From positions 5,525,501-5,589,500 of the forward strand of contig NC_088310.1 of the NCBI RefSeq assembly GCF_910592395.1: 64,000 nucleotides of DNA. Reading direction: 5' to 3'. Position 1 is the first letter of the stretch; every line of letters begins with the position of its first letter. The translations under genes were made by a program, and so were the position numbers. Of this stretch, positions 1 through 11,610 are shown one piece after another. Origin of the DNA: Lineus longissimus (taxonomy: Eukaryota > Nemertea > Pilidiophora > Heteronemertea > Lineidae). The notes under the pieces are model-generated. The model worked only from the letters and a program-made list of their open reading frames with translations, did no database searches and was not told where the DNA came from.

Positions 1-169
1 ACTTCATCTTTATGGGCCCATCTTCATACTGTTGTCTCATGCATTTCCTGAAAAGTTGGGTAAATGACTCACATTTTCTAAAAATAGAGTCATTACCTGC
101 AAAGCCACAGCCAAAACGAAGCGCTCTCGTCATCATCCGGGCATTCACTATCCTCCCGAAATATCCAAT

Positions 170-3100
170 ATGGCGGCACAGGGAGAGGGTGGAGGGAAGG
201 ACGAGATAAAAACACAGTTTATAACCCGAGAGGGGACATATAAACTGATGACTCTGTCCGAATATTCAAGGCCAAATAGGGTAGCATACAATGGCCAGGC
301 AAACACGCCGGTCAAAGTCTCGTTTATTTACCTAAACGACCCCAGTTCGGGGCAGTCTGGAGATCGAATATGCTTCAATGTAGGAAGGGAGCTTTACTTC
401 TACGCATACAAGGGGGTGAGGAAGGTTAGTTTTGCCTTTCGCAGTGTCATCATCGCCTCTACACTTTAGCTCACTACAGTCTTATGTTATGGGTACCTGC
501 TTTTGTGAATATAGTGCTTGTTTCCGAATGCATGACAACCTTTTTCTAGATAGCCTAGATGTTTTCATTTTTGTAAAAAGACTTGTCGACGTCTTCCGGA
601 CTTCCGCGTACCGTGTCGATGTCTTCCGCATACCGTATCACGGCATGACCACAAATGCCACAAATTCACAAAAGCCACATCACAGCATTCTGTTAGTAGG
701 CTTAGCAAATCATTGTATTGGTATGGTACTGGTAGTCAACCCTCTTGCGTTTGTTTCGAACTGAAGGACGAGATTACGGATTAGTACCAGTTAGAATCTT
801 AGTCTGTCGCAAACAAAATGACATATATATATAGCCAAGGGCCAAGGGTGTTCAGCCAAGGCCTTACCTACATGTTTCTAAGCCAATTCAAAAAAATAGG
901 TTGAATTGCAATAGAACATATTATTAAGCAGTGAGGTGAAAATCGCTTTGGTCTAGTCATAAAGATTCCCAAGACCATTAATTTTGAATCCAACTTACAC
1001 GGGTCCTAAATCTGATGTACTTGATGTCAGTCTGCTTCATTCCCGTACATTGTAGGCTTGCATTATAAGTCAATAGCCCTCCCTCTCCCATTACCACCTC
1101 CACCATCTTACTTAATTTCATCACTTGAGCTGAACTATTAAGTATTTTATTGTTAAGCCAAGCCCACCATGACATCAGTTTGTGTCCCAAGAAGACTGAG
1201 CTGGGATGTATTTTCTATTGGTGATGGTCATGCTCCCTGTAAATATAAAGTATAAATAGATTTAACATGCATGTGACATTTCTTAATGACCTTCCATTAC
1301 TCCTCAATCAGGTATTCAGTTAACACTAAGATTATCATGACATTTGCGATCGAAACATATTATCCATGCAGAAAGTACAAATTGTTTACGATAGCTCATG
1401 TAGCCATTGGCAGAATATCAATAAAATCACTTTTTACATACCGGTAATCATGGGACTAACTTGATGTCTGATGTAATTTTATATTTTTGATGGTGTTTTG
1501 GGCCATATTTGACCATGCTTCTGGAGGGTCAAAAACCAAACAAAAAGAATTCCTGTAAAATTGATTATTTCATAATGAATTTAACGGTGACAGTGCTGGT
1601 TAAAATGGAGTGCTCTGTTCAAATGCTTTAAATTGGAACTACATGTACCTGGAATTCAGATATCTATTCTATATTGGAAATTTTCAAATTAGGTCACAAA
1701 TTTCAAATTTTTGATGAACGGTGTAGGCCTTTGATGGCCTGTATGTAATTCTAGTGTTTTAAAACATGTATTGAAAATGCAAACAATTCAAAATAATTTA
1801 TGGATGGTAAACGTTATATTGATTGTGTACTTTCAGGCTGCTGATCTCACAAAGCCCATCGATAAAAGAGTGTACAAGGGAACGTTCCCGACCTGCCATG
1901 ACTTCAACCGGCTGACAGCATCCGTCGACAGCGTGATGCTGCTTGTCGGCTTCACAGCAGGCCAAGTTCAGCTGATAGACCCGATCAAAAAGGAGCTTAG
2001 TAAATTATATAATGAAGAGGTAAGTTTGATATGAAATGTTGTGATTTTCATTTTGGCTGATCAGTTTTGAAGTTTGAAACAACGCTACGTTTAGGCATTT
2101 GCTTGTAACATAAATTTCTACCCGGTATGTGTCGTCATGGTTATTGTGGGACTAAATGACCTGAGTTGATTCCTTGCATGTTTAGATTAGTGGATTGATA
2201 TCAATGGATGTGGAGGAGGGGGGCCTGGGTAAAATCATATCCCTTTCACTATAGGGTCCATGGTCTGATATGAAAGAATTCACTTGATTTTGACCAAATA
2301 GAGGTTCCAGAATACATATGTTGTTCTTCAGCCTGGTTTCTAGCAGTCTGTAGTGGCTAGCAGTTGGTATTTCTCGTTATTCCTCCACATTGTTCCTCCT
2401 CCTCCTCAATCATCAATAATGTCATCAATCAGAACAATGCAATTACAATTCAGTGACTTGTTCAGGGTCACATTAGACAACAATTCAAAGTCTCTGTCAT
2501 CTCAAAGTCTTTCAAAAGAGGATATGAACAACTGATGCTAGAGAGTACATGTATGCTCTGTGGCAAATCATTGACTGAGTCCAGCCTACCATACACCTGG
2601 TAACCATAGGAACTAACTAGCTTAGGGAATTTGTATTCTCATTGGTTTTCTCTGACATATAATAAAACTAACATCTTTACCATGACATCAATTCTACATT
2701 AGGCTTTATTTGTTGTGCTTGTGTGCAAGTTTAGCAATTCCACAAAGGGGTTGTGGCTGTGGGATGGTTCAGAGGTCAATTCCTTAAAGGGGCTAATCTA
2801 TGAGACTGTCACATGCTAATGGTTCATCTTGTATGTGCAAATTTCTGAGACGAAATTCAGCTGTTATTTGATTATCCTCGATTTCTGATCAGATTAAATT
2901 GCTAACCAACAATAAATCACCATGCCAAATAATTACATTAAATTAATTTCTGATTTGAGCCAGGGCATCATCAGGGAATGGATTGTGAAATTAACCCTCA
3001 GACTTATCTTTTGGGAACCAAAAAAGTTAATTTATGAATAATTTATGTATGTAAACATTTTCCAATGTATTGTACTTGTACACTTTAAAACTAAAAGAGT

Positions 3101-5213
3101 ATAAAGAGTATGTACAGTTTTGAATAATTTGACCCTAAGCAAATGTGCATGAAAATAGACTGATTCTAAATGTAGGTAATAGATTTTATTAAATCGATTG
3201 GTGTCAGATGATGTACTTTTGTTTGAGCATAGCTGTGTAACAATTTTAACATGTTGTACAATGTAGTTTTAAAGACTGGCATTTTCCAGATACAAAACAC
3301 TGAGTGGAGGACACTTGACATATCTGTGTGCTGTACTTGACCTCAGCGATAAGTCTCTTAATGTCACCCTTGGACCCCTGTACTGTCATGCAGCCTTCTT
3401 ACCTAAAACCAAGAGAGAGGACAACATCATGCCCTTGGCTGAGTCTCCCAGCAAAGCAACCTAAATTCTTTGAAATGATTTTGTTGTGAACTAGCCATCT
3501 TTCCTCCCTGTTCCCATTCTGTTACGCAGTTCTCTTTATATTTTTCAGAGATTAATAGACAAGACAAAGGTGACGTGTATCAAATGGATACCCGGATCTC
3601 CGAATCAGTTTTTAGTGTCACATTCTAGTGGACAGATGTATGTATATAATGAAGAACTGCCATGCGGTGCAACGCCGCCCCATTACCAGTCATTCAAGTC
3701 GGGCGAGGGATTTTCTGTACATACATGCAAAACAAAAAGTACGAGGAATCCGCTGTATCGATGGGTAGTAGGCGAAGGTGCAATCAATGAATTTGCCTTC
3801 TCACCGTGTTCGAAATACCTGGCTGTCGTGAGCCAGGATGGCTATCTTAGAATTTATAATTATAATACTATGGAAGTGATGGGGGTTATGAAAAGTTATT
3901 TCGGTGGTTTACTGTGTGTCTGTTGGTCTCCTGATGGGAAATATATAGTGACTGGGGGTGAGGATGACTTGGTGACTGTGTGGTCTCTAGCAGAAAAACG
4001 GGTGATATGTCGAGGTCAGGGTCATAAATCTTGGGTGAATGCAGTGACTTTTGATCCTTTCACAACTAGTGTCAACGACTGTGATGGCAATGACTTTAGC
4101 GGCAGCGACGAGGAGTTTAACAATCCGTCTCGGAATTCGCGGGACTCGATACGGGACTCTGTCAAGTCAGGCAACAGTTCAGGAAAGCCTGCAAATTCAA
4201 ATCGGAACTCATTAGATGCTAAGTCACTGACCGCAACAACATGTTTGTATTCGTATCGTTTTGGTTCAATAGGACAGGACACTGTCATGTGCTTGTGGGA
4301 CTTGACGGAAGACATTTTGCGTCAACCGTTTGGATCTGCTAGATCACGGACAAGTGTGATATTGCCGTCCAATGCAATGAGTCTGCCGGCTAGGTGTAAT
4401 AGTTTACCACATTCTCACTTGAATTCAATACCAAAAGAGCCATCGTTACCGGACGGTAATGCGCACCATAACACATCGAATGCAACCAGTCTGACTCAAA
4501 AGTTTGCCACTCTTGCAATCGGTGATCGCAAAGACCGCGAGGAGAAAAAAGAACACAAAAGAAACTTTAGCTTGGCGAGTAAAAGTAGTGACAAAACACC
4601 GCTGCTGAAAGCAAATCATGTCAAACCAGTAGACGAGTCCATGAAGATACTGGGGACGCATGCTTGCCCACGGTTAGATGAAGTGCCATTATTAGAGCCT
4701 TTGGTTTGTAAAAAGATTGCTCATGAACGACTGACTGCTCTTGTGTTTCGGGAGGAATGCCTGGTGACGGCGTGTCAGGAGGGATTTGTATGCACTTGGG
4801 CAAGACCAGGAAAAGTGGTAAGTTATTTGTGGTTTTGGTTGTAAGTCATGTTGTATGTACAGTGATGTAACACGCATAATAAGGGTTATCTAAGTAAGAG
4901 TTTATCCTTGAATTGGGTTGCAGTTTTGCTTCAGATATGGCTCCAGTGGTGTGTGATATGTTGATCTTCCCAGGTGGATAAACTTTATTCAGATTCAGTT
5001 GAGTTGGGAGTCAATCTTTCATTTCGCAGACGTGCAGTGAAATACTTCCTAAGAATCTTAGCATTAGCCAGGTCAGATCCTTCGCTGAAGACAAACTTAC
5101 TACGCAACAGGTGCACTAAACTAATCGGTCTTTTTCTTGTTTTTTCACAGGGATTAACGCAACAACATTCTTCAGTCACGCCTCAGTCCTCCACTGGTGG
5201 AACAGTTGTATAG
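170..5213 (+). CDS. WDR20: WD repeat-containing protein 20 (WDR20)
   Basis: Four coding exons read by eye: 170-424, 1837-2019, 3549-4817 and 5151-5213. All junctions are GT..AG and phase 0, giving 589 residues, close to vertebrate WDR20. The start is the ATG in a MAAQGEGG context, just before the conserved KTQFITREGTYKL segment. Exon 2 begins AADLTKPIDKR. The large third exon holds the central WD repeats, with GGLLCVCWSPDGK near residue 265, two Ser/Asn-rich low-complexity linkers (about 330-355 and 405-510) typical of WDR20, and a final repeat ending TACQEGFVCTWARPGK. The short last exon ends STGGTVV. WDR20 is a known beta-propeller activator of the USP12/USP46-UAF1 deubiquitinases. Reading through the exon 3 donor would instead give a VVSYLWFWL tail, so alternative C-termini are possible; the last exon is the least certain part. 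Confidence 0.94.
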
Positions 5214-5645
5214 CAATGTATGTCTGATGGAATATAGTCTATTATAATATATTGGTAAGTGTCATTCAAATCTCTTCTCTTTGTCCTCTAGTGACCTCTG
5301 GACCTTTTGGACTGCAAAGTTTTTACTTTTTCTGCAATTCTCTTGAGGAGAAGTGACTTATGTCTTTAGACTTAAGAACTAATCCTGTTTTGATTTGCAT
5401 TAAAATGTGTCATATCTGATGGGTCAGCCTAGGCCTCCTAATTTAGCCCTATTAAATAGCCAATGTGTTTTCTTCATTCCCTTAACTCTTATCCATTTCA
5501 TGTTCCTCTTCTTCCATTTCAGATTGCGGATTGTAAACATTGTTGAATTCCTAGTTGTAGACGTTGAACTTATGTGAATCTTCATGTCACCTCGCCCTCA
5601 AGGAGAAGTGGGAAACACACAAATCACTGATCAAACAACTTGCTA

Positions 5646-6139
5646 TACAGGGTGTATCAGAATGAATGCAATGAAAGTCCTTTTAATCTGGTACCAGTTC
5701 TGAGTTCAGGTGTATGTAAAAAGATGATAAAGCTTATCATGGACTGTATTATCAAAATGGCAATGTTCTTTGCCGAAATGTCCTTTGATCATACCAGCAA
5801 TTTCCATCAATAACAAACACATAGAAAGGAAAAATATTGTTGCGGAAACATTATTTGTAACTCTGAAACTGGTACTAATCAAAAGGAAAAGAAAAAATGA
5901 GAAACCACTGTGAGCCTTATCATCGATATTGAAGTCTAGAGTTTGTGTATGGCATGTCAAGTTGGCTCTCATTTGAAAAGTGTTGATATTTTGTAATACA
6001 ACAACAGATGTGAGAGGTCTAATGAAGTATAGCATGTCCTTTTAGCAACCTCTTGATAGTTTTGTGCCACTAACCCCTTTCAAAGATTGTTGGTTGGTAA
6101 GACTACCAAAACTAGTCATTTGTTCTGGTACACCCTGTA
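5646..6139. mobile_element. MITE with TACAGGGTGTA termini
   Basis: A segment of about 490 bp is bounded by near-perfect 17-bp inverted termini: TACAGGGTGTATCAGAA on the left, and TTCTGGTACACCCTGTA on the right, which differs at one position when reverse-complemented. The outermost TA on each side fits a TA target-site duplication, as for Tc1/mariner-type non-autonomous elements. The open frame on the minus strand inside resembles no transposase I know. The element lies in the probable WDR20 3' UTR. Confidence 0.7.
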
Positions 6140-7845
6140 GAGCCACAATCATGTACAATTCAAACTATTATTCTCTATCAAACACAGTGCTGGACTCTAT
6201 TTGTGAGTAGTATGTTTAGATTAATGTGAAAACAATGTGAAATGTGTCGCATTTGGCTTTACAAGTTTAAAAGTCTTGTCTCAAATTTATACATTTTGAC
6301 CGTACCTCTTGAGTTCATGAAAATAAAGGTATCACTTTTGATTACTATGAAAGTTCGTGAATTGTCTAAACCACTTGCTCTTACTGTATCTTGAATGACT
6401 TTCATGATCTAGAGTGTTTTACCTGCTTTATATTGCTTGGATTGGATCTAAGTATTCATGGTTTTCACATGAAAATCAAAATGTGCACCAAAGTTCTGTA
6501 ATTTTTTTACAGAAATCATGGTGATAATGGTGCGACAGATTTGCATAATGAAGACCAATGCCATATGATGTTGAATTGCTGCAAACTTGTCTTGCTTAAG
6601 CTTGTTTGGTGCATTTTGAATGCTGTCAGAAATGTAATGTTTCATCACAATCGTCTTCTGTCTTATTTAGGGGCCGTCCATAGACCATTTGGTACATTGT
6701 ACGCTTAAAAGTCAGGATTTTCAGACCCTCGCCCCTCCAGAGTAAAAATGTACCTGTATTGGGATGGTTAGCAATAACAACAATCTTGCTGTGCTAGTTG
6801 GACTTCCCATTTGTCTCACAAGGGGAAGGAGGATGCCTGTCCTAAATAAAATGGCCTTGTCCTGATTCTATTTCACTGCTTCTCTTAAAAATTCAACAAA
6901 ATAAAACTGTTACTAATGTTAGTCGCAATCGTGATAGAATTTACCATTCAATGATCGGACCAAGTAATAGGCCAGTTGTCAGAAATTCCCAAATTACGAA
7001 TCTCATGGCAAAAATATAGATGCCTACCAGTAAATCAAAATTTGTCGTTCTTGTAGATTGAAAATTAAACTTGCAAAATACAGATACAATGTATGTGTTA
7101 AATCATGTAATTTTTCATGTGTAAATTGTCATCATTCAAACAGCTGTCCTTCTTACAAGTAATGTAGTTGCTGAAATTTTGAACATTCTGTCTTAATCGT
7201 GATGTCGTCGTGAAATTTCTTGACCCATTTTCATCAAATAATGCATTTACTCTAAAGAAGGGAATGGGTCATAGCAGATTCAACTTTGAGACTCAATATG
7301 TTAATGCAAATCATGGTTTATCCACTGTTATTCTGGTCTTTTCGAAGTAAACAATAATTTCTGTGTGCAGCTGTTCAAGAAGAAATAGACAATGCGCCAT
7401 TATTGTTTTCCAGTTCTGATAGACAAGATATTGTGGCACTACATCAGGTTATTCAGAAAACTCAGATTCCACTGGTTCAAAAGACCTAGTCACCGTGGTG
7501 ATTAAAATGCTTAGTACTTATACATTTTTACCAATTATTGTTGGGAGGTGAGAAGTTGAGTTAAAATGTCTTTAGTTATTATGATTATTGGTCTCTGATT
7601 GACCATCAGATTCCGATTCTAATTAGTCAATGATTTTGATTGGTGCCTGGAAAGTTTTTTCTTAGAAGCGAGTTTAAGATACTAAAAGGAAGGCGTCCTT
7701 ATGTTATTCCTTTTGATTGTCAAGTCATTGTAAAAAGCTGTATATAATGTACATGTAGGATGCTGAGAAGTGAAGAAAGTTATGTATTATATTGATTTAA
7801 AGTCTGTCTATGCTTAAAAGTGCTACAGCTATGAATGGCTAGAGG

Positions 7846-7851
7846 AATAAA
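7846..7851 (+). terminator. candidate WDR20 polyadenylation signal
   Basis: AATAAA followed about 30 bases later by a GT-rich stretch. Earlier AATAAA copies near 6323 and 6847 lack an equally clear GT-rich element, so this is the preferred end, without transcript support. Confidence 0.4.
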
Positions 7852-8029
7852 TTGATATTAAAAGTTATCAACATTAAAAATGAGTTGTGTTGTGGTCTTT
7901 TAGTGATTGTCTTCTTCTACAAAATTTAAGAAAACATTTAAAATTTATCAGACCCTCCTGAAATTGAGACCTCACCCTCACCCTCACCCTCTGCTCTAAT
8001 TTGAGAGGTTTTCTCTCTTACAACCGTTA

Positions 8030-10550
8030 CGACGGGACAGCAGGACATAATCGGACTGGCTGTGACTGTCTCATCTCCCTCACTGTGTTGAGGATGGCAG
8101 GGCAGGCAGCAGGTGATATTTTGGCTGGTTGTGACTGTCTCATCTTTCTCACTGTGTTGACAGGACAGAGGGGCAGGCAGCAGGCCATAATCGGGCTGGA
8201 TGTGACTGTCTTATATCTCTCACCATGTTTACAGGACAGTGGTAGGCAGCAGGGCATAATCAGGCTGGGTGTGAAGGTCTCATCTCTCTCACTGTGTTGA
8301 CAGGACGGCGGGGCCGGCAGCAGGACATAATCGGGCAAGTGTGACTGTCCCATCTCTCCCACTGTGTTGACAGGACGACAGGACGACTGGGCAGGCAGCA
8401 GGCCATAATCGGGCTGGATGTGACTGTCTCATATCTCTCACCATGTTTACAGGACAGCGGGGTAGGTAGCAGGGCATAATTAGGCTGGGTGTGAAGGTCT
8501 CATCTCTCTCACTGTGTTGACAGGACGGCGGGGCAGGCAGCAGGACATAGTTGGACTGGCTGTGACTGTCTCATCTCCCTCTCTGTGTTGAGGATGGCGG
8601 GGCAGGCAGCAGGTAATATTTTGGCTAGTTGTGCCAGTCTCGTCGCCCTCACTATGTCTGTGGGGCAGCAGGGAGGATATAATCAGGCTGGGTGTGACTG
8701 TTTCATATCAACCTCCGTGTTGACAGGACGACAGGTCGACTGGGCAGGCAGCAGGCCATAATCGGGCTGGATGTGACTGTCTCATCCCCCGCACCATGTT
8801 TACAGGACAGCGGGGTAGGCTGCAGGACATAATCAGGCTTGCAGTGAAGGTCTCATCTCTCTCACCGTGTTGACATGACGGCAGGGCCGGCAGGACATAA
8901 TTGGGCTGGCTGTGACTGTCTCATCTCCCTCTCTGTGTTGAGGATGGCAGGGCAGGCAGCAGGTAATATTTTTGCTGGTTGTGACTTTCTCATCTCCCTC
9001 ACTATGTTGGTGGGGCAGCAGGCAGGATATAATCAGGCTGGGTGTGACTGTCTCATCTCTCTCACTATGTTGAGGATGGAGGGGCAGGAAGCAGGACATA
9101 ATCGGGTTGGTTGTGCATGTGACTGCCTCGATCATCTCTCTAACCGTGTTGACCGGACAAGCAGGACATAATTGGGCTGGTAGTGACGAACTCCGCTATC
9201 TCACCGTGTTGACCGGACGGTGGGACAGCCAGTAGGACATAATTGGGCTGGGTCTGACCTTCTCATCTTTCATGTTGACAGGAACGTGGGGCAGTAAGCA
9301 GGACATAATCAGGCGGTTTGTGACTGTCTTCTCTCCCTCACACCGTGTTGACAGCACAATGGGGCACCAAAGAGGACATAATCGGGCTGGCCCAGTATCA
9401 CTGTTTTATCTCTCACAGTGTCGACAGGACGGCAGGCAGCCAGCAGAACAATAATCAGGCTGGTTGTGACTGTCTCATCTCTTACAACGTGTTGAGAGGG
9501 TGGCGGGCCAGCAATCAGGAATCAGTTTGGGTGTGACTGTCTCATCTCTCTCTCTCACTATGTTGAGGCCGGCGGGGCCGGCAGCAGGTAATATTTTAGC
9601 TGGTTGTGACTGTCTCATCTCCCTCACTATGTCGGTGGGGCAGCAGGCAGGATATAATCAGGCTGGGTGTAACTGTCTCATCTCTCTCACTGTGTTGACA
9701 GCACGGAGGGGCAGGCAGCAGGACATAATCGGGTTGGTTGTGCATGTGACTGCCTCGATCATCTCTCTAACCGTGTTGACCGTACAAGCAGGACATAATG
9801 GGGCTGGTTGTGACTGACTCAGCTCTCTCAACGTGTTGACCAGACGGTGGTACAGCCAGTAGGACATAATTTGGCTGGGTCTGACTTTCTAATCTCTCAT
9901 GTTGACAGGACAGTGGGGCAGTAAGCAGGACATAATCAGGCGCGTTGTGACTGTCTCCTCTCCCTCACACCGTGTTGACAGAACAATGGGTCACCAAAGA
10001 GGACATAATCGGGCTGGGTATCACTGTTTCATCTCTCACAGTGTCGACAGGACGGCAGGCAGCCAGCCAGCAGAACAATAATCAGGCTGGTTGTGACTGT
10101 CTCATCTCTTACGTGTTGAGGGAATGGCAGGCCAGCAATCAGGAATCAGTTTGGGTGTGACTGTTATCTCTCTCACCGGGTTGACTGGATGGTGAGGCAG
10201 GCAGCAGGACATAGTCAGGCTTGGTGTGGCTGTCACTTCGCTCTCATCGTGTTGACACGACGGCTGTTAAGTTTGGCAGCAGGTCATAATTGGGCTGGTT
10301 GTGATTCTCATATCTCTCACCGTGTTGACAGGACAGTGGGGCAGCATGGAGGACATAATCGGGCTGGGTGTCACTGTCTCATCTCTCTCAGTGTCAACAG
10401 GACGGAGGGGCACGCAGCAGGCCATAATCGGGCTGGGTGTGACTGCCTCATCTCTCTCACCGTGTTGACAGGACAGTGGGGCAGCCTGGAGGACATAATT
10501 GGGCTGGTTGTTACAGTCTCATCTCTTTCACTAACGTATGGACATGACAG
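8030..10550. repeat. 2.5-kb degenerate minisatellite with higher-order repeats
   Basis: About 35 tandem copies of a 60-75 bp unit. The core reads roughly GCAGGACATAATCGGGCTGG, then TGTGACTGTCTCATCTCTCTC, then ACTGTGTTGACAGGACGG. Units vary by indels and substitutions. Two longer periods are visible: a ~218-bp block repeated near 8180 and 8398, and a ~627-bp block in which distinctive variant units (for example the CACAATGGGGCACC variant at 9353) recur near 9980. Long open frames on both strands here are by-products of the repeat and are not annotated as genes. Confidence 0.95.
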
Positions 10551-10599
10551 CCAGGCAGGCAGCAGGACCGGAGTTAATGGAGACTTGGTGGACAAAGCA

Positions 10600-10720
10600 C
10601 TGTACTGGTGTGGGGGTCCCAACCCAACGCGGCCCACATACTGCAGGACTGCCGACTTATCATCACACGGGCAAGAGGGCGGAGCAGTACCGAGGTATTG
10701 GGGATAGCTGGATGAACTTG
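10600..10720 (+). mobile_element. decayed non-LTR retrotransposon 3' fragment
   Basis: One frame reads YWCGGPNPT, then a shifted frame beginning at 10632 reads AHILQDCRLIITRARGRSS. A Cys knuckle followed by AHxLxxC and a basic tail is typical of the extreme C-terminus of jockey/RTE-type reverse transcriptases. The frame change shows it is broken. It directly follows the minisatellite, so part of the latter may have grown from the element's tail; that is inference. Confidence 0.5.
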
Positions 10721-11071
10721 CCCCGATCATGCAAGTAGTCTTTTCACTGAAGATACCCCAGTGAATCAATGGAATTGACAAGGATGAACACCGCCAAATC
10801 TGGAAGGTCCCCGAGCAATACCCAGGGTACGTGCTACACACCGGCCACATGGTCTACCAGAGCATCTTAGGGGATCAAGGGAAGAGGGGTTGTTCCAAAA
10901 AATATTGTCACTCCCGATGTTGTGGCAGTTTCAAAATGTAGTTACATTTTGCGTATCATATCGAACCGCAAAATTAAGCCGGGCAACAGAATCCAACGAT
11001 GTCATGGTCATGCCAGCTCCTTTATCCCAACGAAACACCAAAAACAAGAATATAATGTTACAAAATTGATG

Positions 11072-11077
11072 TTTATT
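11072..11077 (-). terminator. candidate HSP90 polyadenylation signal
   Basis: TTTATT on the plus strand is AATAAA on the minus strand. It lies about 535 bases downstream of the HSP90 stop, with no closer equally good hexamer noticed. It would end the transcript near 11.05 kb. Confidence 0.5.
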
Positions 11078-11610
11078 TCGGGACAACAACGACTGTATTA
11101 GGCCGAAATAAAGTTACTCGATTTAATCCTTCTCTAAAAACAAAGTCAAGTCTAGAGAAATAGTAATACACGAAGCACAGGTTACAAGCTCTTAAAGCTA
11201 CATGCAACAAAAGCAACCCAGGTTAGGCTGTTCTGATCCAGTAGAGATGGGACAATTAGCACTAAGGAATTTGAACACAGGCCGGTCTTGCTACAGACAC
11301 TTATCTTTGTACAATACCTTGGTTCTTGTTGACTTGATTGGTGGCAGATAGCAACCTCTATCAGTGCATTAGTGTTTTATTATTCACTCAACTTGCAGAC
11401 TTCAAATTTGTTGAAAGTGCTCACAGTCAACATGGGTTCAACAAAAACTTACAAAATTTTTACGATTTTTTTGGTAGTGGCTACAAGTAAACCACCGAAC
11501 ATCTAACCAGGCTGTATAAAGATGTCAGTTTTTAGAACATGAATTTATACCAATTACAATTAGATCTTAGATTATAACTGACAACTGAAACTAATGCAAA
11601 AGAACACAAG

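Larger units (their letters stand above)
5214..7851 (+). other. probable WDR20 3' UTR
   Basis: No further coding sequence follows the WDR20 stop. The stretch is AT-rich with scattered stop codons in every frame. Several AATAAA hexamers occur; the most convincing one, at about 7846, is followed within 40 bases by a GT-rich tract (TTGTGTTGTGG), as expected downstream of a cleavage site. Whether the transcript runs this far is inference. A short TA-flanked inverted-repeat element sits inside. Confidence 0.45.

Noticed and set aside
8001-10850. Long open frames on both strands within the minisatellite
   Set aside because: They track the 60-75 bp repeat, change frame at every indel, occur on both strands and show no protein family feature apart from the retroelement scrap at the end.
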